This document shows positions 32,628 to 38,618 of a DNA stretch of 38,618 bases, one piece after another (position 1 is the stretch's first letter; each line of letters opens with the position of its first letter). The stretch is taken from assembly GCA_946998295.1 (NCBI GenBank), contig CAMPYS010000018.1, positions 1 through 38,618 on the forward strand, written 5' to 3'. Made by a program: the position numbers and the translations under genes. The DNA is from an uncultured Prevotella sp. (lineage in GTDB: Bacteria; Bacteroidota; Bacteroidia; Bacteroidales; Bacteroidaceae). Under the pieces are notes generated by a model that saw only the letters and a program-made list of their open reading frames with translations, had not been told where the DNA came from and searched no databases.

Positions 32628-34406
32628 ATGAAAAAATTTTACTTATTATTTTTATGGTTAATTTGTTTTTATTCTATTCCTATTACAGCTAAAATAGGAA
32701 ATAGCTCTATAACATTTACTTCTAAAAAGGCTGTTAATGATGCAGTTAAATTTATTATAAAGACTGGGGAAAATACAAAATTAAATGAAACGTTTACAGT
32801 TACAGGCGCTGCAAAAGTTGAACATGAACAAGGAGAATATCGAATTTATATTAAAGAGGATGGAAAACCCATTACAATAAATGGTGATGTAACTTCATTA
32901 GATTGTAAATCATCTGTGATATCACATCTTGATTTATCACATGCTACTTCCTTGAAAAAATTAATTTGTTCTAACAATAATATTACTGCTCTAAATTTAC
33001 TTAAGTGTCCTAATTTAGAAGATTTAAATTGTAGTTATAATTATTATATTACCACAGTAGATCTAAGTGACTGTTCAAAATTAAAATCTGTTGTAGTTAA
33101 TGATTGCAATTTAAAAAATCTTTATTTACCAAACAATCCTGAAAAAATAGAATTATTAGATTATTCTAACAATAAAAGTATTTCTGATATAGATGTAAGT
33201 AAATGTAAGGCTCTAAATACATTAAAATGTTATGATTGTGGAATGAATCTCCTAATGGTAGAGAATTTAGTCTCTAAGATACCAGCTTGTACAACATTAT
33301 CAGGCAAATTATATGCTAGAACTAAGGATGAAGATAATTTCTTTACTAAGAGTATGATTAAAACTTTGTCTGAACGAGGATGGACTCTTTATGATTCTGA
33401 TGGGGATTTATTTGAAGGTATTGATGATTTTGGAAACATAAATTTTAAATCTGATATATCTGCTAATTTTATATTTAATAGTGATCCTGTACCACATATG
33501 GATTTTGATGTTTTTCTTAGCAAAGGCTCAAGTTATATAGATATAAGAAACTATACAGGGAAATTAATATATTATCCAGAAGGTGATAATTTTATTAAGA
33601 CAAATAAGCAAATAATAAGTTTAGAAGGTGAGAATGATCAAAAAGAAATATTAAATATGGATTTTTCAAATTATCCTTATTTGAAAAGCTTTAAGGCCAT
33701 TGATATGGGTTTTAAAGATTTAATACTAACAAAAAATATAGAAAGTTTGACGCTTAAACACTGTGCTTATCTTGAATCTTTATCACTTCCTATAAGTGAT
33801 AAACTTAATAATTTATCAATACTAAATTGTTCTAAATTATCTGCTAATATAGATCTATCAGAATTTAAAAATTTAAAGGTAGTTGATATTGAAAATTCTA
33901 ATATTAAAGAACTCAAAATTCCTGCTGTCATACAATCCCTAAATTGTATAAATTTAAGAATTAAGTCTTTAGATTTATCTAAATGTTCAGAATTACAATT
34001 ACTCGATATTTCTTATACAAAACATTGTAAAGTTGTATTACCACAAAATGGCAAATTGGATGAAATAGCAGCATTTTATAACGCATACACTGAGGAAGAA
34101 TTGACAGAGCTTATCTCAGCTTTGCCCAAGACTAAAAACGGAATTTTGGCAGCAGCTAATTCTGATACGAGCCTTGAATCAAATCAATGTACTACAATAC
34201 ATGTTCGTGATGCAGCTGCTAAAGGATGGACAATAGTGGATACAAATGGAAATCCAATAAAAGGTAAAACACCAACAAGTATAAAATTGATTTTTAATAC
34301 AACTGATGATAAAACACCTTATTACGATTTACAAGGACGTTGTATAGAACAGCCTGTACATAGTGGTATTTATATACATAATGGAAAGAAAGTAATAATC
34401 AGATAG
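32628..34406 (+). CDS. Secreted leucine-rich-repeat protein with C-terminal sorting-type tail
   Basis: 592 residues. A signal peptide (about 1-21, ending PITA) precedes irregular leucine-rich repeats of about 21-23 residues, with the pattern L-x-x-L-x-C/S-x-N-x-I-x-x-L-D-L-S (about 85-235, for example LKKLICSNNNITALNL and LKSVVVNDCNLKNLYL). A non-repeat block (about 240-330) separates these from a second repeat block (about 340-475). The repeats are Cys/Asn-rich like the internalin-related LRR proteins of Bacteroidales, and likely bind protein or carbohydrate outside the cell. The last 30 residues (YYDLQGRC, HSGIYIHNGKKVIIR) resemble the tail of the protein ending at 15648. It stands alone, between its own promoter and a 20-bp terminator. 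The ligand is unknown. Confidence 0.85.
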   Translation: MKKFYLLFLWLICFYSIPITAKIGNSSITFTSKKAVNDAVKFIIKTGENTKLNETFTVTGAAKVEHEQGEYRIYIKEDGKPITINGDVTSLDCKSSVISHLDLSHATSLKKLICSNNNITALNLLKCPNLEDLNCSYNYYITTVDLSDCSKLKSVVVNDCNLKNLYLPNNPEKIELLDYSNNKSISDIDVSKCKALNTLKCYDCGMNLLMVENLVSKIPACTTLSGKLYARTKDEDNFFTKSMIKTLSERGWTLYDSDGDLFEGIDDFGNINFKSDISANFIFNSDPVPHMDFDVFLSKGSSYIDIRNYTGKLIYYPEGDNFIKTNKQIISLEGENDQKEILNMDFSNYPYLKSFKAIDMGFKDLILTKNIESLTLKHCAYLESLSLPISDKLNNLSILNCSKLSANIDLSEFKNLKVVDIENSNIKELKIPAVIQSLNCINLRIKSLDLSKCSELQLLDISYTKHCKVVLPQNGKLDEIAAFYNAYTEEELTELISALPKTKNGILAAANSDTSLESNQCTTIHVRDAAAKGWTIVDTNGNPIKGKTPTSIKLIFNTTDDKTPYYDLQGRCIEQPVHSGIYIHNGKKVIIR

Positions 34407-34434
34407 AGTGATATAATTAAAATTTTATACATGT

Positions 34435-34495
34435 AAAAGAGGTATATCTAATACATTAATAAAAATTAGCTGTATTAGATATACCTCTTTTTTAA
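34435..34495. terminator. Strong terminator after the LRR gene
   Basis: A 20-bp perfect stem (34435-34454 and 34472-34491) around a 17-nt AT-rich loop; the right arm runs into TTTTTT. A-runs on the left make it usable in both directions. Confidence 0.9.
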
Positions 34496-34668
34496 TTATA
34501 TATAAGCACTGAAATTATATATTATCTGCACAGGAATGTAAATTAAATATTATAAATGTAAATGATGAAACACTAATAACTCTACTAACGATTTTAGTCA
34601 TTCTGTAAGATCTATTTTGGTTACGATTAATTTATGTATCACTAAGTATTATAATTATTTACTTTATA

Positions 34669-34741
34669 GTTGTCTGATAAAACTTTTATTAATTTCTAAA
34701 AAGACTGACATTTCTTATAAGGTATCAGCCTTTTGTGGTAT
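34669..34741. mobile_element. Degenerate relative of the 1063-1208 mini-element
   Basis: TGTCTGATAAAACTTTT (34671-34687) matches TGTCCGGTAAAACTTTT of the element at 15 of 17 bases. After similar spacing comes AAGGTATCAGCCTTTTG, the counterpart of GAGGTATCAGCCCTTTTG. The hairpin AAGACTGA / TCAGCCTT persists with one mismatch. The right inverted repeat and transposase start are not recognisable. Probably an old solo end. Confidence 0.5.
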
Positions 34742-34806
34742 ACTATACAACAATATATTAAATTGAAATATTTATAATATTCAAAATGGAGGTTATATTT
34801 TTTTTT

Positions 34807-34815
34807 TACCTTTGC
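34807..34815 (+). promoter_or_regulatory. -7 promoter box of nrdAB
   Basis: TACCTTTGC fits TAnnTTTGC after a run of T. The predicted start near 34821 gives a leader of about 110 nt. The imperfect palindrome at 34763-34784 lies upstream and could be an operator, but it is not a convincing NrdR box. Confidence 0.65.
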
Positions 34816-34934
34816 AGGTAGTTATCATATATTTTGACTAAAATTATTAATAAAAGTATTTTAATTATTTATGAGTATTAAAGTTCAAATTATATAATTG
34901 ATAACTTTAATAACTATGTTTGATAAAAATAAAA

Positions 34935-37454
34935 ATGGAAGTAAGAAAAAGAGATGGAAGTAAAGAGCTTTATAATCAGTCAAAAATAGCAGCTGCAATA
35001 ACAAAAAGTTTTATCAGTGTAAATAGTATAGGATACTCCAAAGAAATAGATCTTATGGCTCAAGAAGTTGGAGACTATATTGTTAGCAATGAAAACAAAC
35101 GAGATGTTGAGAGTATACAAGATAAAGTAGAAAAAACTTTAATGTCTCATGGTTTTTATGATGAAGCTAAAAGTTATATTCTTTTTCGATGGCAGAGGAA
35201 TGAGCAGCGAAAATATATAAAAAACATTGCTTTCAATATAGGTGAAAGTTCCATAGAACATGTTTTAAATGATATACGTCAAGATTTTAGAGGAGCTGAA
35301 TACAGTGTAACATTATTATCTGACAAATTTGTTAGTTTCTCTAAACCATTAATGAGTCAAAGAGAAAAGTTATCTGCGTTAGTAAAGGCTGCTGTTGAGT
35401 TGACTACTGCCGAAAGTCCAAAATGGGAAATGATATCAGGTCGTCTACTTAGTTTTGAACTTAATTTGGATATTGCAGCCCAAGAACGCAAATTAGGTAT
35501 AGTATCATTCTATGAAAAATTACGTTATTTGACCTCTTCGGGGTTATATGGGGCATATATATTAGATAATTACACAAAAGAGGAGATAATACAAGCATCA
35601 TCATTTATTGATAATAAACGTAATAATCTATTCAATTATAGTGGATTAAATTTATTAATGAAGCGCTATTTAATACGTGATTATGATGGAAAAGTCATTG
35701 AACGAGTTCAAGAAATGTATTTAGGTATCGCTCTTCATTTAGCAATGTTAGAGAAAATTGATAGATTGAAGTGGGTAAAGAAAATATATGATTTATTAAG
35801 TTTATTAGAAGTAACAGTTGCAACACCTACTTTATCAAATGCAAGAAAACCTAACCACCAATTATCAAGTTGCTTTATCGATACTGTCCCTGACAGCCTT
35901 ATAGGTATATATAGAAGCATTGATAACTTTGCCCAAGTTAGTAAATTTGGTGGAGGTATGGGTATGTATTTTGGTAAAGTACGTGCAACAGGTGGAAGTA
36001 TACGCGGATTTAAAGGAGCAGCAGGAGGCGTAATACGTTGGATGAAATTAGTCAACGATACAGCCGTTGCAGTAGATCAATTAGGAATGCGTCAAGGAGC
36101 AGTAGCAGTATATCTTGATGTATGGCATAAAGATATACCAGAGTTTTTACAACTTAGAACAAATAATGGCGATGATAGAATGAAAGCGCATGATATTTTC
36201 CCTGCTGTATGCTATCCTGATTTATTTTGGCATATGGCAGAAGAAAATTTAAATCAAAACTGGTATTTATTTTGTCCTGATGAAATTAAACGTGTCATGG
36301 GATATGCACTTGAAGATTTTTATGGTAAGGAATGGGAAATTCGTTATAGAGCATGTATTGCTGAAAAAAAACTTTCACGCCGTATAATAACTATAAAAGA
36401 TTTGGTACGTTTAATTTTACGTTCAGCCGTTGAAACAGGAACACCATTTACATTTAATAGAGATACTGTAAATAACGCTAATCCTAACAAGCATTGTGGC
36501 ATAATATATTGTTCTAATTTATGTACAGAAATAGCTCAAAATATGTCGTGTATAGAGGAGGTAAGTCAAAAAATAGAAACAAATGAAGGAGATACAGTTG
36601 TTGTAACGACCGTTAAAGCAGGAAATTTTGTTGTTTGTAATTTAGCAAGTCTTTCATTAGGACGTTTACCTTTGGAAAATAAAGAACTTATGAAAGATAA
36701 AGTAGCAACAGTGGTACGAATGTTAGACAATGTTATAGACCTCAATTTTTATCCAGTACCATATGCTAAAATAACTAATAAAAAGTATAGAAGTATAGGA
36801 CTTGGAATTAGTGGCTATCATCATGCTTTAGCTATACGTGGAATAAAATGGGAAAGTGAAGAACATCTCAAATTTATGGATAAAGTATTTGAGACTATTA
36901 ATTATGCCGCTATAAGTGCAAGTACTAATCTTGCAGCAGAAAAGGGCAGTTATATGTATTATAGAGGCAGTGACTGGTCAACAGGTAAATATTTTGAAAA
37001 TAGAGGGTACACCTCTCCAGAGTGGAATGAATTAAAAGATAAGGTACAATCGCAAGGAATGAGAAATGCTTATCTATTGGCTGTAGCACCAACAAGTAGT
37101 ACAAGCATAATTGCAGGTACAACAGCAGGCTTAGACCCAATAATGAAACGCTTTTTCTTAGAAGAAAAGAAAGGAGCAATGTTGCCTCGTGTTGCGCCAA
37201 ATTTATCAGATAAAACATATTGGTTCTACAAAGGAGCTTATCAACTCAATCAACAATGGAGCGTACGAGCTTCTGGTATTAGGCAACGTCATATAGATCA
37301 AGCTCAAAGTATGAACTTATATATAACTAACGACTATACAATGCGTCAAGTATTAGATTTATATCTACTCGCGTGGAGATGTGGAGTAAAAACAATTTAT
37401 TATGTTAGAAGTAAGTCGTTAGAAGTTGAAGAATGTGAGAGTTGTGCCTCATAA
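34935..37454 (+). CDS. nrdA: Ribonucleoside-diphosphate reductase, alpha subunit (class Ia)
   Basis: The catalytic subunit that converts ribonucleoside diphosphates to deoxy forms. I start it at the ATG at 34935 (MEVRKRDGSKELYNQ), not the in-frame TTG at 34920, giving 839 residues. The N-terminal ATP-cone (about 1-90, activity control) is followed by the ten-stranded barrel. Active-site residues: redox pair Cys313 (SSCFID) and Cys568 (VVCNLAS), radical Cys530 with Asn528 and Glu532 in SNLCTEI, the Tyr pair in TIYYVRS, and a C-terminal CxxC (Cys834, Cys837) that is re-reduced by thioredoxin or glutaredoxin. There are 38 residues between Cys530 and Cys568 (23 in E. coli), a local insertion. nrdB follows 45 nt later. 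Confidence 0.96.
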   Translation: MEVRKRDGSKELYNQSKIAAAITKSFISVNSIGYSKEIDLMAQEVGDYIVSNENKRDVESIQDKVEKTLMSHGFYDEAKSYILFRWQRNEQRKYIKNIAFNIGESSIEHVLNDIRQDFRGAEYSVTLLSDKFVSFSKPLMSQREKLSALVKAAVELTTAESPKWEMISGRLLSFELNLDIAAQERKLGIVSFYEKLRYLTSSGLYGAYILDNYTKEEIIQASSFIDNKRNNLFNYSGLNLLMKRYLIRDYDGKVIERVQEMYLGIALHLAMLEKIDRLKWVKKIYDLLSLLEVTVATPTLSNARKPNHQLSSCFIDTVPDSLIGIYRSIDNFAQVSKFGGGMGMYFGKVRATGGSIRGFKGAAGGVIRWMKLVNDTAVAVDQLGMRQGAVAVYLDVWHKDIPEFLQLRTNNGDDRMKAHDIFPAVCYPDLFWHMAEENLNQNWYLFCPDEIKRVMGYALEDFYGKEWEIRYRACIAEKKLSRRIITIKDLVRLILRSAVETGTPFTFNRDTVNNANPNKHCGIIYCSNLCTEIAQNMSCIEEVSQKIETNEGDTVVVTTVKAGNFVVCNLASLSLGRLPLENKELMKDKVATVVRMLDNVIDLNFYPVPYAKITNKKYRSIGLGISGYHHALAIRGIKWESEEHLKFMDKVFETINYAAISASTNLAAEKGSYMYYRGSDWSTGKYFENRGYTSPEWNELKDKVQSQGMRNAYLLAVAPTSSTSIIAGTTAGLDPIMKRFFLEEKKGAMLPRVAPNLSDKTYWFYKGAYQLNQQWSVRASGIRQRHIDQAQSMNLYITNDYTMRQVLDLYLLAWRCGVKTIYYVRSKSLEVEECESCAS

Positions 37455-37499
37455 CCAAAATTTTAAACTAAGAATATTTTGAATTAATAAGTAATAGTA

Positions 37500-38543
37500 A
37501 TGGATAAACTTAACCGTAATTCGCTATTTAATCCTGATGGAGATATAGATCTTCGATTACGAAGGATGATAGGTGGTAATACTACAAATCTTAACGATTT
37601 CAATAATATGAAATACCAATGGGCAAGTGATTGGTATCGGCAGGCAATGAATAACTTTTGGATACCTGAAGAAATAAATTTAGGACAAGATATAAAAGAT
37701 TATCCCAATTTAGAGCCTGCAGAACGTAAAGCATATGATAAAATATTAAGTTTTTTAGTCTTTTTAGATTCACTACAAAGTAACAATCTACCAACAATAA
37801 GTGAATATATAACAGCTAATGAGGTAAATCTGTGCCTTCATATTCAAACATTTCAAGAATGTGTCCACAGTCAAAGTTATAGCTATATGCTTGATACAAT
37901 TTGTTCTCCAGAAGAACGTAATGAAATTCTTTATCAATGGAAAACAGATGAGCATCTACTTAAGCGTAATACTTTTATAGGTAATTGCTATAATGAGTTT
38001 CAAACTAATAGGGATAAATTTACTTTAATGAAAGTATGTATTGCCAATTTTATACTTGAAGGCATATATTTTTATAGTGGCTTTATGTTTTTCTATAATC
38101 TTAGTCGTAATGGTAAAATGTCAGGATCGGCTCAAGAAATACGTTACATAAACCGTGATGAGAATACTCACCTTTGGCTTTTTCGTAATATAATTATTGA
38201 GCTAAAAAAAGAAGAACCAGAGCTATTTACACCTGAATATATTGCTATATATGCGGAGATGATGAGAGAGGGAGTACGACAGGAAATATCTTGGGGACAA
38301 TATGTTATCGGGAATGAAGTACAAGGTTTAACCTCACAAATGGTAGCTGATTATATTCATTATTTAGGCAATTTACGTTGGCAAAGTTTAGGCTTTGGAT
38401 ATTTATATGAAGATAATCAAACAGAACCAGCAGATATGCAATGGGTAGCTCAATACTCTAATGCTAATGAAGTTAAAACAGACTTTTTTGAAGCAAAGAG
38501 TACAGCTTATGCAAAGAGTACAGCATTGATAGATGATTTATAA
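37500..38543 (+). CDS. nrdB: Ribonucleoside-diphosphate reductase, beta subunit (class Ia)
   Basis: Houses the di-iron tyrosyl radical needed by NrdA. 347 residues. Ligands by motif: Asp90 (FLDSLQ), Glu120 and His123 (QECVHSQSY), radical Tyr127, Glu187 (LEGIYFY), and Glu221 and His224 (RDENTHLW). The Tyr is present, so this is the classical radical type and not the Phe or Val variants. The C-terminal tail, which docks into NrdA, holds a short duplication AKSTAYAKSTA encoded by a 14-bp direct repeat (38493-38506 and 38511-38524), then LIDDL. The nrdAB terminator follows at 38564. Confidence 0.96.
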   Translation: MDKLNRNSLFNPDGDIDLRLRRMIGGNTTNLNDFNNMKYQWASDWYRQAMNNFWIPEEINLGQDIKDYPNLEPAERKAYDKILSFLVFLDSLQSNNLPTISEYITANEVNLCLHIQTFQECVHSQSYSYMLDTICSPEERNEILYQWKTDEHLLKRNTFIGNCYNEFQTNRDKFTLMKVCIANFILEGIYFYSGFMFFYNLSRNGKMSGSAQEIRYINRDENTHLWLFRNIIIELKKEEPELFTPEYIAIYAEMMREGVRQEISWGQYVIGNEVQGLTSQMVADYIHYLGNLRWQSLGFGYLYEDNQTEPADMQWVAQYSNANEVKTDFFEAKSTAYAKSTALIDDL

Positions 38544-38563
38544 CTCGTTTTTCATTATGATAT

Positions 38564-38603
38564 AAAAAAGAGGGTGTGTCAAAATGTACACATCCTCTTT
38601 TTT
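38564..38603. terminator. Terminator of nrdAB, inside the 47-bp repeat copy 2
   Basis: The 16-bp stem (38564-38579 and 38588-38603) has one G-U pair and an 8-nt loop, with AAAAAA on the left and TTTTTT on the right. It lies 20 nt after the nrdB stop. Confidence 0.9.
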
Positions 38604-38616
38604 ATGCACAAAGCCT
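38570..38616 (+). repeat. 47-bp direct repeat, copy 2, at the window edge
   Basis: Exact match to 982-1028, same orientation. The window ends two bases after the match, so the true extent of the repeat is unknown. Confidence 0.85.
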
Positions 38617-38618
38617 AG

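Larger units (their letters stand above)
34496..34934. other. Gap between the LRR gene and nrdA
   Basis: No gene seen. It holds the worn mini-element copy (34669-34741), a small palindrome GTATACTATAC (34738-34748), an imperfect palindrome TTGAA..TTCAA (34763-34784) and the nrdA promoter. The part from 34496 to 34668 shows nothing I can name. Confidence 0.5.

Noticed and set aside
34738..34784. NrdR boxes before nrdA
   Set aside because: The palindromes here (GTATACTATAC and TTGAA..TTCAA) do not match the paired 16-bp NrdR consensus. They are noted only as possible operators.

Overview
The window reads as an accessory-poor chromosomal segment of a strongly AT-rich member of the Bacteroidales, most likely Prevotella or a close relative. 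The main evidence is the promoter signature: nearly every transcription unit is preceded by the Bacteroidetes -7 box TAnnTTTG, usually TAnnTTTGC, sometimes with TTTG 19-21 nt upstream. Shine-Dalgarno sequences are essentially absent. Supporting signs are the gene orders lon-tgt-lptG and sppA-lpxK-punA-thiL, a GYF_2 membrane protein, and two secreted proteins with a Prevotella-style C-terminal tail. Species cannot be decided from this sequence alone.

Layout. 1-1291: a GC-richer patch holds a small Gly/Asp peptide gene, the C-terminal half of an IS5/IS1182-type transposase, and a 146-bp inverted-repeat mini-element that carries its own terminator-like hairpin, promoter box and the first codons of another transposase. 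1292-7753 (minus strand): an apparent operon lon > tgt > lptG > DEAD-box RNA helicase. 8032-11452: a GYF_2 membrane protein and, on the other strand, trmD and pepP, each with its own promoter. 11556-15843: a secreted C1-type peptidase, a 613-nt AT-rich gap with an 8-C tract, a large secreted protein and a 60-aa companion peptide. 15844-16575: a long non-coding gap with tandem and inverted repeats. 16576-23729: thrS divergent from the sppA-lpxK-punA-thiL operon. 23732-27685 (minus strand): a C92-type peptidase, a purine permease, a LacI-type regulator and a hypothetical gene. 27915-31935: an ABC-F ATPase and an M13 metallopeptidase. 32198-32352: tRNA-Thr(CGT) and tRNA-Gly(CCC). 32628-34406: a secreted leucine-rich-repeat protein. 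34669-38543: a worn copy of the mini-element, then nrdA and nrdB (class Ia ribonucleotide reductase). The window closes in a terminator hairpin that repeats 47 bases found after the transposase remnant.

How the genes work together: most are housekeeping genes for protein quality control (lon), tRNA modification and charging (tgt, trmD, thrS), the lipid A / LPS route (lpxK, lptG), purine salvage and uptake (punA, permease), thiamine diphosphate synthesis (thiL), deoxynucleotide synthesis (nrdAB) and peptide breakdown (pepP, C1 peptidase, M13 peptidase, sppA). I found no phage, CRISPR, restriction or secretion-system cluster. The least explained items are the secreted protein plus 60-aa peptide pair with the C-tract upstream, the repeat-bearing gap at 15.9-16.5 kb, long perfect hairpins in the leaders of two secreted-protein genes, an 18-bp palindrome in the thrS promoter, and the solo mobile-element ends.
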